The position numbers were made by a program, and so were the translations under genes. A stretch of 64,000 nt of DNA, taken from positions 1 through 64,000 of the forward strand of contig NZ_MVOL01000006.1 in the NCBI RefSeq assembly GCF_002018875.1. The letters run 5' to 3'. Positions 33,431 through 42,164 of the stretch are shown in pieces. This DNA comes from Pseudomonas sp. MF4836 (GTDB lineage: Bacteria; Pseudomonadota; Gammaproteobacteria; Pseudomonadales; Pseudomonadaceae). Position 1 is the stretch's first letter. Each line of letters begins with the position of its first letter. Under the pieces are notes generated by a model. It did not search any database, had not been told where the DNA came from, and saw only the letters and a program-made list of their open reading frames with translations.

Positions 33431-34996
33431 ATGCGGATCAAAGTCCACTGCCAAAATCGCATCGGCATCCTGCGCGACATTCTCAACCTGCTGGTGGAGT
33501 ACGGGATCAACGTGGCTCGGGGCGAGGTGGGCGGGGAGCACGGCAATGCGATCTACCTGCACTGCCCGAACCTGATCAATCTGCAGTTCCAGGCCTTGCG
33601 CCCCAAGTTCGAGTCCATTACCGGGGTGTTCGGGGTCAAGCGGGTGGGGCTGATGCCCAGCGAGCGCCGGCATATGGAGCTCAACGCCTTGCTCGGTGCT
33701 TTGGAGTTCCCGGTGCTGTCGATTGATATGGGCGGTTCGATCGTGGCCGCCAACCGCGCGGCGGCGCAGTTGCTCGGGGTGCGGGTGGACGAGGTGCCGG
33801 GGATCCCGCTGTCGCGGTACGCCGAGGATTTTGATTTGCCGGAGCTGGTACGGGCCAGCAAGTCGCGAATCAACGGCCTGCGGGTCAAGGTCAAGGGGGA
33901 TGTATTTCTGGCGGATATCGCGCCCCTGCAATCGGAGCATGACGACAGCGAGGCGCTGGCGGGCGCGGTCCTGACCCTGCACCGCGCGGATCGGGTCGGT
34001 GAGCGCATCTATAACGTGCGCAAGCAGGAGCTGCGAGGCTTTGACAGTATCTTCCAGAGCTCCAAGGTCATGGCGGCGGTGGTGCGCGAGGCGCGGCGCA
34101 TGGCGCCGCTGGATGCGCCACTGTTGATCGAAGGCGAGACCGGCACCGGCAAGGAGTTGCTGGCCCGAGCCTGCCACCTGGCCAGCCCCCGTGGGCAGTC
34201 GCCGCTGATGGCGCTCAATTGCGCCGGGTTGCCGGAGTCGATGGCCGAGACCGAGCTGTTCGGCTACGGCCCGGGTGCGTTTGAGGGCGCGCGGGCTGAA
34301 GGCAAGCTCGGGCTGCTGGAACTGACCGCCGGTGGCACGCTGTTTCTGGATGGGGTCGGGGAGATGAGCCCGCGGCTGCAGGTCAAGCTGTTGCGCTTTT
34401 TGCAGGATGGCTGCTTCCGCCGAGTAGGCAGTGATGAGGAGGTGTACCTGGATGTGCGGGTTATCTGCGCGACCCAGGTCGATCTTTCGGAGCTCTGCGC
34501 GCGCGGCGAGTTTCGTCAGGACCTTTACCATCGGCTCAATGTGTTGTCCCTGCATATCCCGCCATTGCGCGAATGCCTCGACGGTCTGGCACCGCTGGTG
34601 GAGCACTTTCTTGACCAGGCCAGCCGGCAGATCGGCTGCCCGTTGCCGACCCTGGCCCCGCCCGCCATGGAGCGGCTCAGCCATTACCATTGGCCGGGCA
34701 ATGTGCGGCAGTTGGAGAACGTGTTGTTCCAGGCGGTTTCGTTATGTGATGGGGCGTTGGTCAAAGCCGAGCATATTCGCTTGCCGGACTATGGCGTGCG
34801 TCAGCCGCTTGGCGATTTTTCCCTGGAGGGCAGCCTGGAGGATATCGTTGGGCGCTTTGAAAAGACGGTGCTTGAGCGCCTGTATGCCGAGCATCCGAGC
34901 AGCCGCCTGCTGGGCAAGCGCCTGGGGGTTTCCCATACCACCATCGCCAATAAATTGCGTGATCATCAGCTCGGCAAAACCCCTGTCGACCGGTAG
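33431..34996 (+). CDS. phhR: PhhR, TyrR-like transcriptional regulator of aromatic amino acid catabolism
   Basis: This 521-aa protein has an N-terminal ACT domain (residues 1-75, RIKVHCQNRIGILRDIL), a PAS domain (about 80-190), an AAA+ domain with GETGTGKE at 235-242, and a Fis-type HTH at the C-terminus (GKRLGVSHTTIANKLRDHQL). The sigma-54 contact loop normally reading GAFTGA is GAFEGA here (282-287), as expected for TyrR/PhhR, which act at sigma-70 promoters. PhhR activates phhABC with phenylalanine or tyrosine. It is divergent from phhA. Confidence 0.95.
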   Translation: MRIKVHCQNRIGILRDILNLLVEYGINVARGEVGGEHGNAIYLHCPNLINLQFQALRPKFESITGVFGVKRVGLMPSERRHMELNALLGALEFPVLSIDMGGSIVAANRAAAQLLGVRVDEVPGIPLSRYAEDFDLPELVRASKSRINGLRVKVKGDVFLADIAPLQSEHDDSEALAGAVLTLHRADRVGERIYNVRKQELRGFDSIFQSSKVMAAVVREARRMAPLDAPLLIEGETGTGKELLARACHLASPRGQSPLMALNCAGLPESMAETELFGYGPGAFEGARAEGKLGLLELTAGGTLFLDGVGEMSPRLQVKLLRFLQDGCFRRVGSDEEVYLDVRVICATQVDLSELCARGEFRQDLYHRLNVLSLHIPPLRECLDGLAPLVEHFLDQASRQIGCPLPTLAPPAMERLSHYHWPGNVRQLENVLFQAVSLCDGALVKAEHIRLPDYGVRQPLGDFSLEGSLEDIVGRFEKTVLERLYAEHPSSRLLGKRLGVSHTTIANKLRDHQLGKTPVDR

Positions 34997-35285
34997 CCGA
35001 TGTGGATAGGTTTGGGGCGAGTTCGGATGCTGGGCCCGGGCGGGTGCTGAAGTGATGCCTGGAGAAGCGCAGCGTTGCGCATGGCCCGCGCAGCCTCGTG
35101 CCTCGGCAGCGGCTACACGTGTAGCGGCGAGTGCCGTAATACCTCGGGTGCAACTGTGTATCCAGGCCGTTACTTGCCGTTAGCGGCATAAGACCGCCGT
35201 TTTTCCGTCTCTCGCCGCGCTCCGAATTTCCTCCCCGCCCCGCCAAAGCCTTGCTCCGCCTGGGGATTGATCGCTCTAAAACAAG
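34997..35285. other. Intergenic region between phhR and the flgF promoter
   Basis: No gene is visible in this roughly 290-bp stretch. It holds the 3' side of phhR, a REP element with a palindromic junction at 35091-35125, and a run with further short inverted segments (around 35175-35205). It marks the boundary between the phh locus and the flagellar locus. Confidence 0.7.
35091..35125 (-). repeat. REP element with palindromic junction
   Basis: Read on the minus strand this is TGTAGCCGCTGCCG followed by AGGCACGAGGCTG, a common Pseudomonas REP. It joins, through the 14-bp perfect palindrome GCTACACGTGTAGC (35112-35125), the start of a second copy in opposite orientation (GTAGCGGCGA). The same core occurs at 19045-19058. 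Confidence 0.7.
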
Positions 35286-35302
35286 TTGGTGCGCTTATTG
35301 CT
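35286..35302 (+). promoter_or_regulatory. Sigma-54 promoter of the flgFGHIJKL operon
   Basis: TTGGTGCGCTTATTGCT has the invariant GG-N10-GC spacing and a good -12 TTGCT. It lies 57 bp upstream of the flgF start. FleQ with RpoN is the expected activator. Confidence 0.8.
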
Positions 35303-35358
35303 TAAGGCTCATCAGTACAGCGGTGGGCGGCAAACGTCCGGCAGACAGAGGAAAGACT

Positions 35359-36099
35359 GTGGACAAGTACCTTTACGTGGCAATGACCGGCGCCAGCCAG
35401 AATGCTCTGGCGCAAAAGGCTCATGCCAACAATCTGGCGAACATCTCCACCAACGGTTTTCAGCGCGACCTGGAGCAGGCGCGTTCGATGCCGGTGTTCG
35501 GTGACAGCTTTCCGGCGCGCGCCTTTGCCATGTCGGAACGTCCTGGCACCGACTTCACGCCTGGCTCCCTGGTGGAAACCGGTCGCGAGCTGGATGTGGC
35601 CGTCAGCGGCAAGGGTTGGATTGCAGTGCAGAACCCGGGTGGCGGTGAAAGCTACGTGCGCACCGGCAGCCTGAATGTTGACGCCCTGGGTGTGTTGCGG
35701 GCGGGCAACGGCATGGCGGTGATGGGCAATGGCGGTCCGATCGCCGTGCCGCCCGAGCAGAAGATCGAAATCGGCCAGGACGGCACCATCAGCATCCGCG
35801 CCATGGGCGAAGGCCCGCGGGTGATGGCTGAAGTCGACCGCATCAAGCTGGTCAACCCGGATTTGAAAAGCATGACCAAGGGCCTCGACGGTTCTATCCA
35901 GACCAAGGACGGCCAGGCCGCACCGGCTGATGCCAATGTGCAGTTGGTGTCGGGTTTCCTGGAGTCGAGCAACGTCAATGCCGTTGAAGAAATGACTTCG
36001 GTCCTGGCGTTGGCCAAGCAGTTCGAATTGCACATCAAGATGATGAATTCCGCGAAAGAAGACGACCAGGCCATGGCTCGGGTCTTGCAGATCAGCTAA
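35359..36099 (+). CDS. flgF: Flagellar proximal rod protein FlgF
   Basis: This 246-aa protein starts at GTG 35359 with AGAGGAA upstream. It has the N-terminal rod/hook motif NNLANISTNGF (about residues 26-36) and the C-terminal helix VEEMTSVLALAKQFELHIKMM shared by axial proteins. It is exported through the flagellar type III apparatus to build the rod. It is the first gene of a contiguous flgF-L operon behind a sigma-54 promoter; flgBCDE are not upstream. Confidence 0.95.
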   Translation: MDKYLYVAMTGASQNALAQKAHANNLANISTNGFQRDLEQARSMPVFGDSFPARAFAMSERPGTDFTPGSLVETGRELDVAVSGKGWIAVQNPGGGESYVRTGSLNVDALGVLRAGNGMAVMGNGGPIAVPPEQKIEIGQDGTISIRAMGEGPRVMAEVDRIKLVNPDLKSMTKGLDGSIQTKDGQAAPADANVQLVSGFLESSNVNAVEEMTSVLALAKQFELHIKMMNSAKEDDQAMARVLQIS

Positions 36100-36144
36100 T
36101 CACCAGTACGTAGCGCCGTAAAACAGGCGCACGAGGAGAATCGA

Positions 36145-36930
36145 ATGCTTCCGGCTCTATGGGTTGCCAAAACCGGTCTGTCCGCCCAGGACACCAACCT
36201 GACCGTTATTTCCAACAACCTGGCGAACGTCTCGACCACGGGTTTCAAACGTGATCGCGCCGAGTTCCAGGACCTGCTGTATCAGATCAAGCGTCAGCCT
36301 GGTTCGCAGTCGACCCAGGACAGCGAACTGCCATCGGGCCTGCAAGTCGGTACCGGTGTGCGCATCGTCGGCACCCAGAAGAACTTCACTGCCGGCAGCC
36401 TGCAGACCACCGAGCAGCCGCTCGACCTGGCGGTCAACGGTCGTGGTTTCTTCCAGATCCTGCAGCCGGACGGCACCACGTCCTACACCCGTGACGGTAC
36501 CTTTCACCTGGACTCCAATGGCCAGATCGTCACCGCCAACGGCTTCACCCTGGAGCCTGCGGTTGTGGTTCCCAACGATGCCCAGACCTTCACCGTAGGC
36601 CAGGACGGCACGGTTTCCATCACCGTGGCCGGCAACCCGGCTTCGCAAGTGATCGGCAACCTGCAAACCGCCGACTTCATCAACCCGGCCGGTCTGCAAG
36701 CCGTGGGCAACAACCTGTTCCTGGAAACCGCCGCCAGCGGCGCGCCGCAGATCGGTACCCCGGGCCTCAACGGTTTCGGCACCACGCTGCAGAACACCCT
36801 GGAAACATCCAACGTCAGCACCGTTGAAGAGATGGTCAACATGATCACCACTCAACGTGCCTACGAGATGAACTCCAAGGTGATTTCCACCGCCGACCAG
36901 ATGCTCTCGTTCGTAACGCAGAATCTGTAA
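36145..36930 (+). CDS. flgG: Flagellar distal rod protein FlgG
   Basis: This 261-aa protein has the family's MLPALWVAKTGLSAQDTNL opening, NNLANVSTTGFKRDRAEFQDLLYQ (about residues 23-46) and the C-terminal VEEMVNMITTQRAYEMNSKVI. It forms the distal rod crossing the peptidoglycan and outer-membrane rings. Length equals the usual 260-262 aa. It follows flgF by 45 bp. Confidence 0.97.
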   Translation: MLPALWVAKTGLSAQDTNLTVISNNLANVSTTGFKRDRAEFQDLLYQIKRQPGSQSTQDSELPSGLQVGTGVRIVGTQKNFTAGSLQTTEQPLDLAVNGRGFFQILQPDGTTSYTRDGTFHLDSNGQIVTANGFTLEPAVVVPNDAQTFTVGQDGTVSITVAGNPASQVIGNLQTADFINPAGLQAVGNNLFLETAASGAPQIGTPGLNGFGTTLQNTLETSNVSTVEEMVNMITTQRAYEMNSKVISTADQMLSFVTQNL

Positions 36931-36985
36931 TCAAGTCTTCGAGGCGGCCTTGAACGGCGCGCCTGCAACACCGTGAGGTAGGGTC

Positions 36986-37681
36986 ATGAATCGGTTTGTG
37001 TGTGTTCTAACGCTGAGTGGGATCACTGTGCTCGCGGGCTGTGTCAGCCCGCCGCCGAAACCCAATGACCCGTACTACGCGCCGGTGTTGCCGCGCACGC
37101 CGTTGCCTGCAGCCGCCAATAACGGCTCGATCTACCAGGCCGGCTTCGAGCAGAACCTTTATGGCGACCGCAAGGCGTTCCGGGTCGGTGACATCATCAC
37201 CATCACCCTCAACGAGCGGACCCAGGCCAGCAAAGGGGCCAACTCGGCGCTGACCAAGACCAGCAACAACAGCATCGGCCTGAGTTCACTGTTCGGCGCC
37301 GTGCCCAATACCAACAACCCGCTGGGCGATGGCGACCTGACCTTGAATGCCGGATACAGCGGCAACCGCGCCACCAAGGGCGACAGCAAGGCCGCCCAGA
37401 GCAACAGCCTGACCGGTTCGATCACGGTCACCGTGGCCGACGTGCTGCCCAACGGCATCATCGCCGTGCGCGGTGAGAAGTGGATGACCCTCAATACCGG
37501 CGATGAGCTGGTACGGATTGCCGGGCTGGTACGGGCCGACGATATCGCCACCGACAACACCGTGTCCTCGACTCGGGTCGCCGATGCGCGCATTACCTAT
37601 TCGGGCACCGGTTCGTTTGCCGATGCGAACCAACCGGGCTGGTTCGACCGTTTCTTCCTAAGCCCGCTGTTCCCTTTCTAG
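36986..37681 (+). CDS. flgH: Flagellar L-ring lipoprotein FlgH
   Basis: This 231-aa outer-membrane lipoprotein has a lipobox LAGC (Cys18) after the signal sequence. The [28 protein letters not shown] segment and the end [23 protein letters not shown] are characteristic of FlgH. It forms the L ring around the rod. Confidence 0.96.
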   Translation: MNRFVCVLTLSGITVLAGCVSPPPKPNDPYYAPVLPRTPLPAAANNGSIYQAGFEQNLYGDRKAFRVGDIITITLNERTQASKGANSALTKTSNNSIGLSSLFGAVPNTNNPLGDGDLTLNAGYSGNRATKGDSKAAQSNSLTGSITVTVADVLPNGIIAVRGEKWMTLNTGDELVRIAGLVRADDIATDNTVSSTRVADARITYSGTGSFADANQPGWFDRFFLSPLFPF

Positions 37682-37696
37682 GTGATGAAAAATCAA

Positions 37697-38806
37697 ATGC
37701 TGAATTTCAAGCACCTGATGGCGGCCGCGTTGTTGCTGTCCACATCCCTTGGCGTACAGGCCGAGCGGTTGAAGGACATCGCCAGTATTTCCGGCGTGCG
37801 TTCCAACCAATTGATCGGCTACGGCCTGGTGGTCGGGCTTAACGGTACGGGCGACCAGACCACCCAGACGCCGTTCACCCTGCAGACCTTCAACAACATG
37901 CTGTCGCAGTTCGGCATCAAGGTGCCGGCCGGTTCCGGCAACGTGCAGTTGAAAAACGTCGCGGCGGTGTCGATCAGCGCTGACCTGCCGGCGTTCGCCA
38001 AGCCGGGGCAGGTGGTGGACATCACCGTGTCCTCCATCGGCAACTCCAAGAGCCTGCGCGGCGGCACTTTGCTGCTGACGCCGCTCAAGGGTATCGACGG
38101 CAACGTCTACGCTATCGCCCAGGGCAACCTGGTAGTGGGCGGTTTTGATGCCGAGGGGCGCGACGGTTCGAAGATCACCGTCAACGTTCCGTCGGCCGGT
38201 CGCATCCCGGGCGGGGCCTCGGTCGAGCGTGCGGTGCCGAGCGGTTTCAATCAGGGCAACAGCCTGACCTTGAACCTCAATCGCTCCGACTTCACCACCG
38301 CCAAGCGCATCGTCGACAAGATCAATGACATGCTCGGCCCTGGCGTGGCCCAGGCCATCGATGGCGGTTCGATCCGGGTGACCGCGCCGCTCGATCCAAG
38401 CCAGCGCGTGGACTACCTGTCGATTCTCGAGAACCTGGAAGTCGATCCGGGGCAGGCGGTGGCCAAGGTCATCATCAACTCCCGCACCGGCACCATCGTG
38501 ATCGGCCAGAACGTCAAGGTTTCGCCGGCCGCCGTGACCCACGGCAGCCTCACCGTGACCATCACCGAAGACCCGATCGTCAGCCAGCCGGGCCCGCTGT
38601 CCAATGGGCAGACGGCCGTCGTGCCGCGCTCGCGGGTCAACGCCCAGCAAGAAGCCAAGCCGATGTTCAAATTCGGCCCGGGCACCACCCTGGACGAGAT
38701 CGTGCGGGCGGTGAATCAGGTCGGCGCAGCGCCGGGTGACTTGATGGCGATCCTTGAAGCGTTGAAACAGGCTGGCGCGTTGCAAGCCGACCTGATTGTG
38801 ATTTGA
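37697..38806 (+). CDS. flgI: Flagellar P-ring protein FlgI
   Basis: This periplasmic protein starts either at ATG 37697 (369 aa, the usual length) with AGGTGA 11 bases upstream, or at ATG 37685 just after the flgH stop. A signal peptide (ending VQA) precedes [32 protein letters not shown], the highly conserved FlgI start. It assembles the P ring in the peptidoglycan layer. Confidence 0.95.
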   Translation: MLNFKHLMAAALLLSTSLGVQAERLKDIASISGVRSNQLIGYGLVVGLNGTGDQTTQTPFTLQTFNNMLSQFGIKVPAGSGNVQLKNVAAVSISADLPAFAKPGQVVDITVSSIGNSKSLRGGTLLLTPLKGIDGNVYAIAQGNLVVGGFDAEGRDGSKITVNVPSAGRIPGGASVERAVPSGFNQGNSLTLNLNRSDFTTAKRIVDKINDMLGPGVAQAIDGGSIRVTAPLDPSQRVDYLSILENLEVDPGQAVAKVIINSRTGTIVIGQNVKVSPAAVTHGSLTVTITEDPIVSQPGPLSNGQTAVVPRSRVNAQQEAKPMFKFGPGTTLDEIVRAVNQVGAAPGDLMAILEALKQAGALQADLIVI

Positions 38807-38817
38807 GGTAGGCGAGC

Positions 38818-40083
38818 ATGGATATTCGCAAGAGCGGCCTGGTGGGCAGCGGTGATTCGGGGTCGTATTCGGACCTCAACCGGCTTAACCAATTCAAGGT
38901 CGGCGACAAGAACAGTGACGCCAACATGCGCAAGGTGGCGCAGGAGTTCGAGTCGCTGTTCCTCGGGGAAATGCTCAAGTCCATGCGCTCGGCCACCGAA
39001 GCCCTGGGCAAGGACAACCCGCTCAATACGCCAGCGGCGAAGCAGTATCAGGAAATGTACGACCAGCAGTTGGCGGTTTCCCTGTCGCGCAATGGCGGCG
39101 GTATCGGCCTGGCCGATGTGCTGATGCGCCAGATGTCGAAGAATAAACCGGTGGTTCCGGGCACAGCGGCTGCCGTGCCGGGGGCCACTGCCGACGCCAA
39201 GGCGACGCCCACCGCCATTGCCGCGGGCACCACCGCCATCGGCGGGCCGCTGACCCGGGTCAACGGCCAGCGTCCGCTGTGGGCCTCGCGCGCCGTCGAT
39301 CCGCATACCTCGGGGACCGTGCACAACGACATGGCCTTGCTCAATCAGCGGCGGATCTCGCTGCCGAGCAAGCTGACCGATCGCTTGTTGGCGGGCATCG
39401 TGCCTTCTGCTACCGGCACCGATGCCTCCGGCAAAAACGCCGCGCCAGGGCGCACTACAGCCGCCACTGACGCTGTGATCAAGGGTGACTGGCAAAGTGC
39501 GCAGACCTTCGCCGCGCCCCGTGGACGGATGCAGATCTACGGTCGCGCCGTGGCCCAGCCGCCCTTGGCGCCGGCCAAGAGCGCCTTCAGTTCATCCGAT
39601 GATTTCGTCGCCACCATGCTGCCGATGGCAGAGCAGGCGGCCAAGCGCATTGGTGTCGATCCGCGCTACCTGGTGGCCCAGGCCGCCCTGGAAACCGGCT
39701 GGGGCAAGTCGGTCATGCGCCAGCAGGATGGCTCCAGCAGCCACAACCTGTTCGGCATCAAGGCCGGCAGCAGTTGGAAGGGTGATCAGGCACGAGCGAT
39801 CACCAGCGAATTCAGAAATGGCGAGATGGTCAAGGAGACGGCAGCGTTCCGTTCCTACGATTCCTATCAGGACAGTTTCCATGACCTGGTGACTTTGTTG
39901 CAGAGCAACAATCGCTATCAAGAAGTGCTGAAGTCGGCCGATAAGCCTGAACAGTTTGTACGCGAGTTGCAAAAAGCCGGGTATGCAACCGACCCGGATT
40001 ACGCAAGCAAGATTTCGCAGATTGCCAAGCAGATGAAGAGCTACGAGAACTACGCTGCGGCGGGCGCTTCCACGAATTTATAA
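38818..40083 (+). CDS. flgJ: Flagellar rod-cap and peptidoglycan hydrolase FlgJ
   Basis: This 421-aa protein has the N-terminal rod-capping domain (about residues 20-110, KVAQEFESLFLGEMLKSMR), a variable Ala/Thr/Gly-rich linker (about 115-245) and a C-terminal glucosaminidase (GH73) domain with AALETGWGKS, placing the catalytic Glu at residue 292. The fusion is the gammaproteobacterial form; the long linker makes it larger than the enteric 313-aa protein. It opens the cell wall for rod growth. Confidence 0.95.
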   Translation: MDIRKSGLVGSGDSGSYSDLNRLNQFKVGDKNSDANMRKVAQEFESLFLGEMLKSMRSATEALGKDNPLNTPAAKQYQEMYDQQLAVSLSRNGGGIGLADVLMRQMSKNKPVVPGTAAAVPGATADAKATPTAIAAGTTAIGGPLTRVNGQRPLWASRAVDPHTSGTVHNDMALLNQRRISLPSKLTDRLLAGIVPSATGTDASGKNAAPGRTTAATDAVIKGDWQSAQTFAAPRGRMQIYGRAVAQPPLAPAKSAFSSSDDFVATMLPMAEQAAKRIGVDPRYLVAQAALETGWGKSVMRQQDGSSSHNLFGIKAGSSWKGDQARAITSEFRNGEMVKETAAFRSYDSYQDSFHDLVTLLQSNNRYQEVLKSADKPEQFVRELQKAGYATDPDYASKISQIAKQMKSYENYAAAGASTNL

Positions 40084-40093
40084 GGTCTGAACC

Positions 40094-42151
40094 ATGAGTT
40101 TGCTCAATATCGGGATGTCGGGGCTGTCAGCCAGCCAATCGTCGTTGATGACTACGGGTAACAACATCGCCAACGCCGATACCGCCGGCTATTCGCGCCA
40201 GCAAACCGTGCAGGGCACCAAGGCCTCCATCCAGTACGGCACGGTGTATATCGGCACCGGTACCACCCTGGCCGACGTGCGCCGCGTCTACAACAGCTAC
40301 CTTGACGCGCAACTGCAGACCAAGACCTCGCTCAACAGCGACTCGGCCGCCTACCTGGGCCAGGTCACGCCGCTCGACAGCCTGCTCTCCGACAGTGGCA
40401 CGGGCCTCAATGGCGCTCTGACCAAATTCTTCGCCTCGGTGCAGAACGTCAACTCCAAGCCGGGTGACGATGCATCGCGCCAACTGCTGCTCAGCGATGC
40501 CCAGGCTCTGAGCAACCGTTTCAACTCGATGTCCACCCAGTTGAACGAGCAGAACACCACCATCAACGGCAACCTGTCGAGCATGGCGGACCAGGTCAAC
40601 AAGCTGGCCAGTACCGTGGCCCAGTTGAACCAGCGCATCACCGAGATCTCCAGCTCCGGCGGCATGCCGAATGACCTGCTGGATTCGCGCAACGAAACCG
40701 TGCGCCAGCTTTCCAGCCTCACCGGCGCTCAGGTCATGGAGCGCGACGGCAACCTGGATATCTACCTGGGCAGCGGCCAACCGCTGGTCATGGGCGGCAC
40801 CGTCAGCACCCTGGAAGTGGTGCCGAGCAAGGACGATCCGTCGCGTTCGGCGATCCAGCTCAATCGTGGCGCCAGCACCATCGACATCACCTCGATCATG
40901 ACCGGTGGCGAGATCGGCGGCCTGTTGCGTTATCGCAGCACGGTGCTGGACCCGGCCATGAATGAACTGGGGCGCGTAGCCTTGGTGGTCGCTGACCAGA
41001 TGAACACCATCCAGGCCCAGGGCATCGACAAGAACGGTGAATTCGGCTCGAACATTTTCAGCAGCATCAACAGTGCCTCCCAGGTTGCCCAGCGCAGTGT
41101 CGCATCGACCTCCAACGTTGGCGCGGGTACCTTCAATGTCAACATTGAAGACACCGGCAAGCTGTCGATCAGCGATTACAAGGTGACCTTCACCAGCGCC
41201 ACCGACTACACCGTGCAGCGCCTGTCCGATGGCAGCTCCGCAGGCTCGTTCAGCACTACGGCCACCACGCCGCCGGTGATCGATGGCTTCTCCCTGAAGT
41301 TCACCGCTACCAGCGCGACTGCCGGCGACACCTTCAAGCTGACCCCGACCCGTAACGCCGCGACCAGCATCAAGACCGAGATGACCGACTCCAAGCGCCT
41401 GGCCATTGCCGCGCCGCTGGGTGCCGCCATCGCCTCGGGCAGCAGTGGCACGCTGTCGATCCCGGCCAGCGGTCAGCCGACCCTGAAAACCTCGCTGGAT
41501 ATCTACGACACGGCGGCTACCCAGGCGATCCAGAACGGCCTGAAGACATCGACTCCGGTCAAGCTGGTCTTCGGCACTGCCGGCGGCACGACCCAGACTT
41601 ACCAGTTGCTCGACGCTGGCGGCCACGAGATCAGCAACGGCACCATCGTGCCCGGCCAGAGCAACACCTTGAGCCTGAGCATTCCGCTGGTCGACGCCAG
41701 CGGCAACGCGATCATGGATTCGGGCACGCCGCCGGTGCAGCGCACCGCCGCGTTCGAGATGACCGTCGCAGGCTCTCCAGCCTCGGCTGCCGGGATCAAT
41801 ATTTCCCTCAGCCAGCCAGGCACCCTGGACAACCGCAACGGCACGACCCTGGCCGGCTTGCAGACGGCGCAAACCGTCGATACCGGCAGTGCCAGTAAAG
41901 GTATTTCCCTGACTGATGCCTACGGCAAGCTGGTCGAAGGTGTGGGCGCCAAGGCCGCCCAGGGCAAGCTCGACAACGCCGCGACCTCGGCCATCCTGGC
42001 CAACGCCAAGGGCGCCCGGGATTCGCTGTCGGGGGTCGATCTCGATGAGGAAACCGGCAACCTGGTCAAGTACCAGCAGTACTACACCGCGTCTTCGCAG
42101 ATCATCAAGGCTGCGCAGGAAATCTTCAGCACACTGATCAACAGTCTTTAA
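40094..42151 (+). CDS. flgK: Flagellar hook-associated protein 1 FlgK
   Basis: This 685-aa axial protein has the N-terminal MSLLNIGMSGLSASQSSLMTTGNNIANADTAGYSRQ and the C-terminal GVDLDEETGNLVKYQQYYTASSQIIKAAQEIF, both typical of FlgK. Its central part, about residues 330-600, is expanded compared with the 547-aa enteric protein. It forms the first hook-filament junction layer. Confidence 0.96.
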   Translation: MSLLNIGMSGLSASQSSLMTTGNNIANADTAGYSRQQTVQGTKASIQYGTVYIGTGTTLADVRRVYNSYLDAQLQTKTSLNSDSAAYLGQVTPLDSLLSDSGTGLNGALTKFFASVQNVNSKPGDDASRQLLLSDAQALSNRFNSMSTQLNEQNTTINGNLSSMADQVNKLASTVAQLNQRITEISSSGGMPNDLLDSRNETVRQLSSLTGAQVMERDGNLDIYLGSGQPLVMGGTVSTLEVVPSKDDPSRSAIQLNRGASTIDITSIMTGGEIGGLLRYRSTVLDPAMNELGRVALVVADQMNTIQAQGIDKNGEFGSNIFSSINSASQVAQRSVASTSNVGAGTFNVNIEDTGKLSISDYKVTFTSATDYTVQRLSDGSSAGSFSTTATTPPVIDGFSLKFTATSATAGDTFKLTPTRNAATSIKTEMTDSKRLAIAAPLGAAIASGSSGTLSIPASGQPTLKTSLDIYDTAATQAIQNGLKTSTPVKLVFGTAGGTTQTYQLLDAGGHEISNGTIVPGQSNTLSLSIPLVDASGNAIMDSGTPPVQRTAAFEMTVAGSPASAAGINISLSQPGTLDNRNGTTLAGLQTAQTVDTGSASKGISLTDAYGKLVEGVGAKAAQGKLDNAATSAILANAKGARDSLSGVDLDEETGNLVKYQQYYTASSQIIKAAQEIFSTLINSL

Positions 42152-42164
42152 GGAGTCGTAGCCC

